This document shows positions 29,836 through 38,518 of a DNA stretch of 58,554 nt, one piece after another. The stretch comes from Photobacterium lipolyticum (lineage in GTDB: Bacteria > Pseudomonadota > Gammaproteobacteria > Enterobacterales > Vibrionaceae). Location of the stretch: positions 1 through 58,554 of the forward strand of contig NZ_PYMC01000023.1 in assembly GCF_003026475.1 (NCBI RefSeq). The letters are read 5' to 3'. The translations under genes were made by a program, and so were the position numbers. Under the pieces are notes generated by a model. The model saw only the letters and a list, made by a program, of their open reading frames with translations. It searched no databases and had not been told where the DNA came from. Each line of letters opens with the position of its first letter. Position 1 is the stretch's first letter.

Positions 29836-30623
29836 GACAACCACCCCCACACGCCCAGCACATTCATTGCTGCGACAATGCCGATACTGGTTGATAGAGT
29901 CAGCAAGCTGGCTATGGTCCAGCGGGCAATCCCCATATTAGAAAAGCCTTTGACCATATCTGAAACCGCATTGATTAACGGAAAACCGGGGACCAGCATT
30001 AACACTGAAGAAGCCATCGCCAGAAATGGGTTTTCACCAATCTGGTAAACCTGCCCCATACCAGAGATTAAGGTCGTCACAAAGGCTGTCACCCCAAAAT
30101 TCAGTAATGGATTAAAGTGAGCGTGGGCTATCTCCTGACGCACAAACATACCGACCGAAGATGCAACAAAGGTCAGCAAGAATACAGGCCAGTCTCCTCC
30201 CGCCAGACGGCTGAAAGAGGCACAGGATAAACCGATCATCACGATAACCAGAACACGGTTGTAACGCAGGGGTTTAATCTGTTCTAAACGCTGATGGACA
30301 CCATCAACATCAATGACACCGCGCTCAGCCATGATGCAGACACGTTGAATTTCTGTCACCACTTGCATGTTAATGCCGCGATCCTGACAACGGCGTGCCG
30401 TGGTAATACAGCGACCATGATTCAATGTCGTCAGCACCATTGAACTGGCCGATAACGACACTTCAACACTCTCAACCCCCAGCGCTACCCCTAACCGCGT
30501 GGTGACATCCATCACCAGTGTGCTTTCTGCACCATGCTGTAATAACTTTTGTCCTGCAGCAACCGCTAGACGGGACACTTCCCTCTGCTCAGGCTCTGAC
30601 AGTTGCTTTATCCCACTTACCAT
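29832..30623 (-). CDS. yjjP: Threonine/serine exporter-family protein YjjP
   Basis: 263 residues. The ThrE domain has a soluble N-terminal part (LAVAAGQKLLQHGAEST, GVESVEVSLSASSMVLT) and about five membrane helices from residue 115 on. A TTG at 30626 precedes ATG 30623, but GAGGGA is spaced for the ATG. Operonic with yjjB through a 4-bp overlap. Confidence 0.9.
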   Translation of the reverse strand: MVSGIKQLSEPEQREVSRLAVAAGQKLLQHGAESTLVMDVTTRLGVALGVESVEVSLSASSMVLTTLNHGRCITTARRCQDRGINMQVVTEIQRVCIMAERGVIDVDGVHQRLEQIKPLRYNRVLVIVMIGLSCASFSRLAGGDWPVFLLTFVASSVGMFVRQEIAHAHFNPLLNFGVTAFVTTLISGMGQVYQIGENPFLAMASSVLMLVPGFPLINAVSDMVKGFSNMGIARWTIASLLTLSTSIGIVAAMNVLGVWGWLS

Positions 30624-30780
30624 CAATCTTCCCTCTGTATCATCTCTACATCAAGCCTAACGGGCATACCCTTGCCTTCAGGGATTATTCAGTAACAGCT
30701 GAAGATTATCAATCATTTCACCCGGCCATCATTGGCTACGAATTATCAGACAAATTTACTCTGGCAGTGTTGATTAGACA

Positions 30781-30806
30781 CAAAAAAGCCGCTCATAGGA
30801 GCGGCT
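30781..30806 (-). terminator. Intrinsic terminator of obgE
   Basis: Stem AGCCGCTC (30787-30794) / GAGCGGCT (30799-30806) with loop ATAG. On the minus strand it is followed by a run of T (complement of A at 30782-30786), just after the obgE stop. Confidence 0.85.
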
Positions 30807-30829
30807 CATTATCTTGGGGAGAGCATGAA

Positions 30830-32044
<1,215 letters not shown>

Positions 32045-32095
32045 TCAATCACCAAATTGTTCAGATTGCTATTAATCTATTGTAATGGACCTTGG

Positions 32096-33022
32096 CTATT
32101 TGTGCTGACGAATAATTTTATGCCCAATGGCACAGAACATGGCACTACTCACCACAACCATAGCACCAATATAACCCAATAGATTAAGGGCTGCGGCAGC
32201 AAAAAACTGTGGCCAAATCAGACTAGCAAGATCGACAAATATTATCGTAAACAAGGGAGCTAAAGTGATCACCGCGCTCACTTGCGAGGCTTGCCAGCGT
32301 GCCATTGCTTCTGCAAATGCACCATAACCGACAAGCGTGTTAATACAGCAGAACATCAACATGCCCAGCTGTCTCGAATCCATTAAAAAAATTTGTTCAG
32401 GTTGAGCTAATGGTGTCAGCATTAATGCACAGATCACGTAGATCATTAATAAGATCTGCGCTGAACTGAACTGCCGCAGCAAGCGCTTTTGCGCTAGCCC
32501 GTACACCACCCATACCAAAGCTGCTACAACTGCCAATAATACGCCAAGCGTATAGCCAGTAAAACTCGTAAATAATTCGACTAAACGTTCATTAAAAAAC
32601 AGGAGCAAACCGAATATCAGGGATGCCACACCAATCATTTGGTGCACACCTAACCTTTCTTTGAACAACCACACACTCATGAGTAATAATATCACTGGTG
32701 CGAGCTGTATGATCACCTGGACCACAGGCGGATTCAAATACTGTAATGCACTGTTAAATAAAACAAAGTTACCGGCCAAGCCCATACTTGCAAGCACTAA
32801 CAGACCAATACCTGCCGCACCTGCCGAGCTTACCTGGGGCAACTTTCTTCGCCAATATAGCCAACCACCTAAACCAATGGAGGCGGTTACAAAGCGGTAC
32901 CAAACAATGGTAAAAGGCTCCATCACTTCGACAGCCTGCTTCATGGCAATGGGCAGAGCCCCCCAGAACAGTGCCGTTATCAGCGCTAAAACCATTCCTG
33001 CAGCAGGGTTTTGAGTAGACAT
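32096..33022 (-). CDS. DMT-superfamily (EamA) transporter
   Basis: 308 residues, ten predicted membrane helices in two EamA repeats (about 8-140 and 155-295). The second repeat shows the usual NTLVGYGAFAEAMARWQASQ region. These are small-metabolite exporters or importers, and the substrate cannot be assigned. The gene lies between rpmA and obgE, after the rpmA terminator. A positively charged C-terminus is consistent with an inner-membrane protein. Confidence 0.88.
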   Translation of the reverse strand: MSTQNPAAGMVLALITALFWGALPIAMKQAVEVMEPFTIVWYRFVTASIGLGGWLYWRRKLPQVSSAGAAGIGLLVLASMGLAGNFVLFNSALQYLNPPVVQVIIQLAPVILLLMSVWLFKERLGVHQMIGVASLIFGLLLFFNERLVELFTSFTGYTLGVLLAVVAALVWVVYGLAQKRLLRQFSSAQILLMIYVICALMLTPLAQPEQIFLMDSRQLGMLMFCCINTLVGYGAFAEAMARWQASQVSAVITLAPLFTIIFVDLASLIWPQFFAAAALNLLGYIGAMVVVSSAMFCAIGHKIIRQHK

Positions 33023-33035
33023 AAACCCTCAAGAC

Positions 33036-33063
33036 ATAAAAAGCCCCGCCAATTGGCAGGGCT
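33036..33063 (-). terminator. Intrinsic terminator of rplU-rpmA
   Basis: Stem AGCCCCGCC (33042-33050) / GGCAGGGCT (33055-33063), one G-U pair in the minus-strand RNA, loop AATT, then a T-run (complement of A at 33038-33041). It lies about 24 bp after the rpmA stop and just before the DMT gene. Confidence 0.85.
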
Positions 33064-33086
33064 TTAAGATTCGTTACGAGACTGAA

Positions 33087-33344
33087 TTATTCAGCTTCGA
33101 TAGTTACGAATTTACGGTTTTTAGGACCTTTAACTTCGAACTTAACTTTACCGTCAGTTAGTGCGAATAGTGTATGGTCTTTACCGCAGCCTACGTTAGT
33201 GCCAGGGTGGAATTTAGTACCACGTTGACGAACAATGATGTTACCTGCAAGAACAGATTCACCACCGAAACGCTTAACACCTAGACGTTTGCTTTCTGAA
33301 TCACGGCCGTTATTAGTAGAACCGCCAGCTTTTTTATGTGCCAT
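33087..33344 (-). CDS. rpmA: 50S ribosomal protein L27
   Basis: 85 residues. The N-terminus [27 protein letters not shown] is typical, without the cleavable leader of Firmicutes L27. [13 protein letters not shown] follows. L27 reaches toward the peptidyl transferase centre. It lies 20 bp after rplU. Confidence 0.98.
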   Translation of the reverse strand: MAHKKAGGSTNNGRDSESKRLGVKRFGGESVLAGNIIVRQRGTKFHPGTNVGCGKDHTLFALTDGKVKFEVKGPKNRKFVTIEAE

Positions 33345-33364
33345 TTTTTAAATTCTCCTAATTA

Positions 33365-33676
33365 TTAAGCGCTGATGCCAGTAATTTTGACTTCAGTGAA
33401 CCACTGACGGTGGCCCATTTGCTTACGAGAATGCTTACGGCGACGGAACTTAACGATTTTAATCTTATCGCCACGACCGTGCGTAACAACTTCTGCAGTC
33501 ACTTTACCACCCGCAACGAATGGTGCACCTACAGTTACTTCTTCACCGTTGGTTACTAGAAGAACGTTGTCAAATTCAACGCTAGCGCCTGTTTCAGCGT
33601 CTAGTTTTTCCAAGCGTAAGGTCTGGCCTTCGCTTACTCGGTGTTGCTTACCACCACTTTGGAAAACAGCGTACAT
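33365..33676 (-). CDS. rplU: 50S ribosomal protein L21
   Basis: 103 residues. The [18 protein letters not shown] start and the [21 protein letters not shown] loop identify L21, which binds 23S rRNA. It is the first gene of rplU-rpmA, divergent from ispB with a 279-bp shared promoter region that holds nothing else I can name. Confidence 0.98.
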   Translation of the reverse strand: MYAVFQSGGKQHRVSEGQTLRLEKLDAETGASVEFDNVLLVTNGEEVTVGAPFVAGGKVTAEVVTHGRGDKIKIVKFRRRKHSRKQMGHRQWFTEVKITGISA

Positions 33677-33955
33677 GTCTTACTCCGCTTTTCCGCATAG
33701 GCCATCTGCCACGTTATATTTTGGGCAACGGGTATGCGCTTAATCTTGTCATCAATAGGGCGCGAATGTTACGTGAAAACGGCGCTTGTGGCAAGCCATT
33801 AAACAAAGAAAATTGGTGAAAAGCTGTTCAGTAGAACAACTCTCTGATCTGTAGTAATTAGAGGTTGTGAAGAAAGGGATATTTTAGTGTAAGATTCTAT
33901 GACAAATTCGAATAACCTTTCCGCCTTAGCGGCCAACAATTTTGCTGGATGTATA

Positions 33956-34927
33956 ATGGATTTTAAAGCTATCCAAGCACTCACCGCCAATGATATGGCG
34001 GAAGTTAATGCGAAGATAAAAGCACAACTGAACTCAGATGTCGCCCTGATTAATCAACTCGGTTTTTACATTGTCAGCGGGGGGGGTAAGCGCCTGCGCC
34101 CGATGTTAGCCGTTCTTGCTGCCCGAGCTCTGAATTACGAAGGGGATAAACACACGACGGCAGCCGCTTTTGTTGAGTTTCTTCATACCGCAACCTTGCT
34201 CCACGATGATGTTGTTGATGAATCTGATATGCGCAGAGGCAAAAAAACCGCCAATGCCGCATTCGGTAACGCCGCCAGTGTTTTGGTCGGTGACTATATC
34301 CATACCCGTTCATTTCAGATGATGGTCAGCCTACGATCCTTGAGGATCTTGGATGTTATGGGTGACGCCACTAATGTGATCGCTGAAGGTGAGGTGCAGC
34401 AATTAATGAACTGCAATGATCCTGACATCACAGAAGAGAGCTACATGCGGGTGATCTACTCAAAAACTGCACGCTTATTCGAAGCAGCAGCACAAATTGC
34501 CGCCATTATTACGGACTCTCCGAAACAGATTGAAACCGCCCTGCAGGATTATGGCCGTTATTTAGGTACAGCCTTCCAGCTGATCGATGATGTGCTGGAT
34601 TACGTTGCTGATGGCAAAGAGATGGGTAAAAACGTCGGCGATGATCTTGCTGAAGGTAAACCGACTCTGCCGTTGCTACATGCTATGCACCATGGTAACT
34701 CAGAGCAATCTATAATGATTCGCGAAGCTATCGAGAAAGGAAATGGTTTAGATAAGCTTGAACCTATCCTGGCTTGTATGCGCGAAACCGGTTCGCTGGA
34801 ATACACCCAGCAGCGCGCGGAAGAAGAAGCCGACAAAGCAATTACTGCACTGGCACCCATACCAGAGTCTGATTACAAAGAAGCCTTGATCGCTCTTGCA
34901 CACCTTGCAGTGCAGCGCAATAAATAA
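33956..34927 (+). CDS. ispB: Octaprenyl diphosphate synthase
   Basis: 323 residues from ATG 33956, the same length as E. coli IspB and starting at the homologous MDFKAIQALTANDMAEVN. The open frame reaches back to 33899 but that part is not conserved. The two aspartate-rich motifs, LLHDDVVDESDMRRG near residue 81 and LIDDVLDYVADGKE near 208, bind magnesium and the diphosphates. It makes the ubiquinone side chain. Confidence 0.96.
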   Translation: MDFKAIQALTANDMAEVNAKIKAQLNSDVALINQLGFYIVSGGGKRLRPMLAVLAARALNYEGDKHTTAAAFVEFLHTATLLHDDVVDESDMRRGKKTANAAFGNAASVLVGDYIHTRSFQMMVSLRSLRILDVMGDATNVIAEGEVQQLMNCNDPDITEESYMRVIYSKTARLFEAAAQIAAIITDSPKQIETALQDYGRYLGTAFQLIDDVLDYVADGKEMGKNVGDDLAEGKPTLPLLHAMHHGNSEQSIMIREAIEKGNGLDKLEPILACMRETGSLEYTQQRAEEEADKAITALAPIPESDYKEALIALAHLAVQRNK

Positions 34928-34937
34928 TCCCATAGAC

Positions 34938-34983
34938 GCCTGCGCTGATCCCGTTTCCCGGTCACACCTCTAAGCAGGCTTTT
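34938..34983 (+). terminator. Possible terminator of ispB
   Basis: GCCTGC (34938-34943) and GCAGGC (34974-34979) flank a 30-nt loop and are followed by TTTT. The large loop makes it weak. Confidence 0.35.
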
Positions 34984-35066
34984 CCCCTCCCCAGCCATTT
35001 TCGCCCCGCAAAGGATCCTCAAGCGGATCTATAGATCATCTTTGCCCTGAGCAATATTTGGAGGCC

Positions 35067-35268
35067 ATGATGCAAGCTAAAGATCTGCAACAAGGGATGT
35101 GGGTGGAGTGCCCGCAAGGCGTGGTAGAGATCATTGACGTTGATCCAGCCCATAATTCTGCAATTGTCGAAAATATGCATGATCATTCGCGCAGCAGTCT
35201 GCAGTGTTAATTGCGATGACATTCAGGAACAGCCACAACTCCACACAGGTTGTAACATTTACTGCTAG
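35067..35268 (+). pseudogene. Small conserved-looking gene with an apparent +1 frameshift
   Basis: A good GGAGG site precedes ATG 35067/35070. The first frame reads MQAKDLQQGMWVECPQGV and on through DVDPAHNSAIVENMHD, then stops at TAA 35208-35210 (47 codons). In the +1 frame the reading continues across this stop with VNCDDIQEQPQLHTGCN and ends at TAG 35266-35268. Joined, this gives a protein of about 66 residues with a Cys-containing tail. The two halves look like one small SH3-like family I associate with Vibrionaceae, recalled and not searched. It could be a disrupted gene, a sequencing error, or a frameshift-dependent gene. Confidence 0.5.
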
Positions 35269-35323
35269 AATGGCCTTTCTATCGGTGGTGGCTGCTCGAT
35301 ATAAAGCTTCATACTGGATGCAC

Positions 35324-35351
35324 AAAAAAGCGGCTAAAATGCCGCTTTTTT
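35324..35351 (-). terminator. Intrinsic terminator of mdh (bidirectional)
   Basis: Perfect stem AAAAAAGCGGC (35324-35334) / GCCGCTTTTTT (35341-35351) with a 6-nt loop. T-runs exist on both strands, so it can end mdh from the right and the small gene from the left. Confidence 0.9.
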
Positions 35352-35369
35352 CATTTCACTTTACCGCTA

Positions 35370-36308
35370 TTATTTAGCAGCGAATTCTTCTCCAAGCGCG
35401 ATATCGGATGACAAAGTATCAAGCATGCTATCAAGTGCTTCCTGCTCGAATGCACTCAGCTTACCGTAGCCCATGACTTCTTCAACACCTTCTTTACCTA
35501 GCAGTACCGGTTGCGCAAAGAAACGGGCATGTTGACCATCGCCTTCAACGTAAGCACATTCAACAATACCTTGTTCACCCTGTAATGCGCGAACCAATGC
35601 CAGACCAAAGCGACATGCTGCCTGGCCCATAGAAAGTGTTGCAGAACCACCGCCCGCTTTCGCTTGAACAACTTCTGTACCCGCGTTCTGAATGCGAGGA
35701 GTCAATGCTTTGATTTCTTCTTCCGTAAACTCAACACCTTCAACTTGAGACAATAGAGGAAGAATAGTGACACCAGAGTGACCACCAATCACTGGTACGC
35801 GGATCCCGCTTGGATCTTTTCCTTTCAACTCTGCGACAAATGTCTCTGAACGGATCACATCCAGCGTCGTCACACCAAACAGTCTGCGTTTATCGTAAAC
35901 GCCGGCTTTTTTCAGTACGTCAGCGGCAATCGCAACTGTCGTATTCACAGGGTTAGTAATAATACCGACACAAGCTTTTGGACAAACAACAGCAATTTTC
36001 TCTGCCAGTGTCTTAACAATACCAGCATTCACATTGAAAAGATCAGCACGATCCATGCCAGGCTTACGCGCAACACCTGCAGAAATTAAGACTACGTCAG
36101 CGCCTTCCAGTGCCGGTGTCGGATCCTCACCGCCATAACCTTTAATAGAAACAGGAGTAGGGATATGACTCAGATCAGCCGCAACACCTGGCGTTACTGG
36201 AGCAATATCATACAACGCAAGATCAGAACCTGCTGGCAGGCGGTTTTTTAATAGCAGAGCCAATGCCTGGCCGATGCCACCAGCCGCGCCAATTACAGCA
36301 ACTTTCAT
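35370..36308 (-). CDS. mdh: Malate dehydrogenase
   Basis: 312 residues, standard for gammaproteobacterial Mdh. The NAD-binding [14 protein letters not shown] starts at residue 8, the substrate arginines lie in [13 protein letters not shown] near 80, and the catalytic histidine is in [12 protein letters not shown] near 177. TCA-cycle enzyme. AAAGGAGAACG precedes the start. Divergent from argR across 363 bp, the conserved arrangement in this group. Confidence 0.98.
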   Translation of the reverse strand: MKVAVIGAAGGIGQALALLLKNRLPAGSDLALYDIAPVTPGVAADLSHIPTPVSIKGYGGEDPTPALEGADVVLISAGVARKPGMDRADLFNVNAGIVKTLAEKIAVVCPKACVGIITNPVNTTVAIAADVLKKAGVYDKRRLFGVTTLDVIRSETFVAELKGKDPSGIRVPVIGGHSGVTILPLLSQVEGVEFTEEEIKALTPRIQNAGTEVVQAKAGGGSATLSMGQAACRFGLALVRALQGEQGIVECAYVEGDGQHARFFAQPVLLGKEGVEEVMGYGKLSAFEQEALDSMLDTLSSDIALGEEFAAK

Positions 36309-36671
36309 TTTCGTTCTCCTTTACGATAGAAGTATATTTTTCAGACCTATAGGTGACGTTATAGCAACCAATTGTTAAATACAATCAAACCCAATCAGCT
36401 TTGCGAAGTAACGCATAGGCCATTATAAAGCGGGCTATCAACGTGCGACAATAAGAATCGTTGCCAAATGATACTCAGCTCGAAAAACCAACTGCAACAA
36501 TCAGGTAATACCAATTTAAACAATTCTCTGGAGGGTATAACAGGCGAAATAGATCCTCTTTTTATATACGATAAAAGTGATTAAAACGTCAGTTTTCATG
36601 AACTCTGTTTGCTACTCACCAAGAGGTTATGCGAAAATATGCTACCTCGTCCCTGTACATAAAATTTACTT
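36309..36671. promoter_or_regulatory. mdh-argR divergent intergenic region
   Basis: 363 bp without a gene, carrying promoters for both neighbours by position. TTATGCGAAA occurs twice, near 36627 and at the argR start. I looked for two ARG boxes (TGAAT-N4-ATTCA type) expected for ArgR autoregulation and did not find a convincing one. Confidence 0.5.
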
Positions 36672-37142
36672 ATGCGAAATTCAGACAAACAAGAACGTTT
36701 AATCAAAGCATTCAAAGCGATTCTAAAAGAAGAAAAATTCAGCTCTCAAGGTGAAATTGTTGATGCCTTGAAAGCTCAGGGGTTCGATAATATCAACCAG
36801 TCAAAAGTCTCTCGCATGCTGACCAAGTTCGGTGCAGTCCGTACTCGCAATGCTAAGATGGAGATGGTTTACTGCCTGCCTGTAGAGTTAGGTGTACCGA
36901 CCACAACCAGCCCGCTGAAAGAGCTAGTAATGGAAATTGGTCATAACAACGCCCTGGTTGTGATTCAGACAGGGCCAGGTGCCGCACAACTGATTGCCCG
37001 CCTTCTGGATTCTTTAGGTAAGGCCGAAGGTATTTTGGGGGTCGTTGCCGGTGATGATACTATTTTCATCACGCCAACTAGCGGTACCACCACCGAAGAA
37101 CTCTTTGATTCTGTCTGTGATCTTTTCGACTACAGTAACTAA
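36672..37142 (+). CDS. argR: Arginine repressor ArgR
   Basis: 156 residues. The N-terminal winged helix ([26 protein letters not shown]) binds ARG boxes, and the C-terminal hexamerisation domain contains the arginine-binding [13 protein letters not shown] near residue 120. It represses arginine synthesis in response to arginine. No clear ribosome-binding site precedes ATG 36672, suggesting low or leaderless-like translation. Confidence 0.97.
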   Translation: MRNSDKQERLIKAFKAILKEEKFSSQGEIVDALKAQGFDNINQSKVSRMLTKFGAVRTRNAKMEMVYCLPVELGVPTTTSPLKELVMEIGHNNALVVIQTGPGAAQLIARLLDSLGKAEGILGVVAGDDTIFITPTSGTTTEELFDSVCDLFDYSN

Positions 37143-37150
37143 TATATTAG

Positions 37151-37168
37151 TGGGGGCATCAGCCCCCA
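37151..37168 (+). repeat. Hairpin after argR
   Basis: TGGGGGC / GCCCCCA with loop ATCA, 8 bp after the argR stop. The stem is strong but no T-run follows (TCAAATG), so it is a 3'-end structure or weak terminator at best. Confidence 0.55.
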
Positions 37169-37173
37169 TCAAA

Positions 37174-37189
37174 TGTGACGAAGATCACA
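37174..37189. promoter_or_regulatory. CRP-type binding site upstream of the TRAP operon
   Basis: TGTGA-CGAAGA-TCACA, a perfect match to both half-sites of the CRP consensus, with A-rich flanks. It lies about 248 bp before the TAXI receptor start and 31 bp after argR. By position it most likely activates the TRAP transporter when cAMP is high. A weaker TGTGA half-site lies at 37276-37280. Confidence 0.65.
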
Positions 37190-37436
37190 ATCAGAAAAAT
37201 TTCTTGTAACTTGAACAATTGCAAATCAAATCATTGATAACAATAGATAATAAACCACCCCTCTCTCTAATCAGCTGTGATTTCATCAAATATTTAGCAA
37301 ATCTTTGTTAACGCAGTTTTAAATCCTTTCATCACTTTTGCTATTATCTGCCTGATTTGCTTCCGCAATAGTGCCTTTTCCACCGATGGAAAAACATTTC
37401 TCCCCAGGAGATAACAACAATAAGGAAAGGATAAAC

Positions 37437-38408
37437 ATGGCATTGAAACATCTAATTAAAACGAGTGCACTGGCCGCCGTTTTCATGACGGCTGGTATGG
37501 CCAACGCCCAGAGTTTCATCACAATCGGTACCGGTTCAGTAACGGGGGTTTACTACCCTACTGGCGGTGCTATTTGTAAGCTGGTGAACAAAGATCGTAA
37601 ACAGCATAATGTTCGCTGTTCTGTCGAATCGACCGGTGGTTCTATCTATAACGTGAACACCATGCGGGCCGGTGAATTAGACTTTGGTATTGTGCAATCG
37701 GACTGGCAGTATCACGGCTATAACGGTACCAGTAAATTCAAAGATCAAGGCTCTTATAAAAAACTTCGAGCCGTTTTTTCACTTCACACCGAACCATTTA
37801 ACATTATTGCCCGCACAGATGCAGGCATTAACAATGTCGAAGATCTAAAAGGTAAACGCGTAAATATTGGTAATCCAGGATCTGGTGACCGCGCCACTAT
37901 GGGTGTGGTCATGGAAGCACTGGACTGGACTATGGCCGATTTCAAATTGGCCTCAGAACTAAAAGGCTCCGAGCGTTCACAAGCACTATGTGATAATAAA
38001 ATCGATGCATTCATCTACATGGTTGGCCACCCAAACGGTTCAATCAAAGAAGCAACGACTTCTTGTGATGCTAAGCTAGTTCCTGCTACGGGTGCTGCTA
38101 TCGATAAAATTGTTGCCGACAACCCATACTACGCCAAAAGCACGGTTCCTGGCGGCATGTATAAAGGTACCGATAAAGACGTAAATAGCTTTGGTGTCGC
38201 AGCAACGCTGGTTTCCTCTACGGATGTCTCTGACGATGTAGTTTACGCGCTGGTGAAATCGGTATTTGAAAACTTCGATACCTTTAAACGCCTGCACCCG
38301 GCATTTGCTAACTTGAAACCAGAACAAATGGTTAAAGATGGTCTGTCAATTCCTCTGCACCCAGGGGCAATTCGCTACTACAAAGAAGCCGGTTATCTAC
38401 CAAAATAA
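37437..38408 (+). CDS. TRAP transporter solute receptor, TAXI family
   Basis: 323 residues from ATG 37437, behind AAGGAAAGG. The frame extends upstream to 37371, but the signal peptide (MALKHLIKTSALAAVF, ending ANA) starts here. The mature protein matches the TAXI family: FITIGTGSVTGVYYPTGGAICKLVN, then VESTGGSIYNVNTMRAGELDFG. TAXI receptors bind small carboxylates or amino acids, often glutamate, but the ligand here is unknown. It is periplasmic and works with the fused permease that follows. Confidence 0.93.
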   Translation: MALKHLIKTSALAAVFMTAGMANAQSFITIGTGSVTGVYYPTGGAICKLVNKDRKQHNVRCSVESTGGSIYNVNTMRAGELDFGIVQSDWQYHGYNGTSKFKDQGSYKKLRAVFSLHTEPFNIIARTDAGINNVEDLKGKRVNIGNPGSGDRATMGVVMEALDWTMADFKLASELKGSERSQALCDNKIDAFIYMVGHPNGSIKEATTSCDAKLVPATGAAIDKIVADNPYYAKSTVPGGMYKGTDKDVNSFGVAATLVSSTDVSDDVVYALVKSVFENFDTFKRLHPAFANLKPEQMVKDGLSIPLHPGAIRYYKEAGYLPK

Positions 38409-38446
38409 CCTCGCTTGACTACATTTAAGAGGCACTCGTTGCCCCT

Positions 38447-38470
38447 CATGCGCCGCATTTGCGGCGCATG
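38447..38470 (+). repeat. Strong hairpin between TRAP receptor and permease genes
   Basis: Perfect 10-bp stem CATGCGCCGC / GCGGCGCATG with loop ATTT, 38 bp after the receptor stop, with no T-run. It resembles the hairpin at 11847 in the thiamine operon and may raise receptor mRNA over permease mRNA. Confidence 0.7.
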
Positions 38471-38518
38471 CTATTTCCCTCCCCCATAGAATTAAATTAT
38501 AACAAGCAAGGATGCTGC

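Noticed and set aside
33899..33955. Upstream extension of ispB
   Set aside because: The homologous start is ATG 33956 and yields exactly the usual 323 residues. The extra 19 residues are not typical of the family.
35019..35325. Two minus-strand frames across the small gene downstream of ispB
   Set aside because: No ribosome-binding site or recognisable domain. The plus strand has the good SD and plausible peptide.
36309..36671. ARG boxes for ArgR autoregulation
   Set aside because: Only a weak ATTCA half-site near the argR start. No paired 18-bp boxes could be identified by eye.
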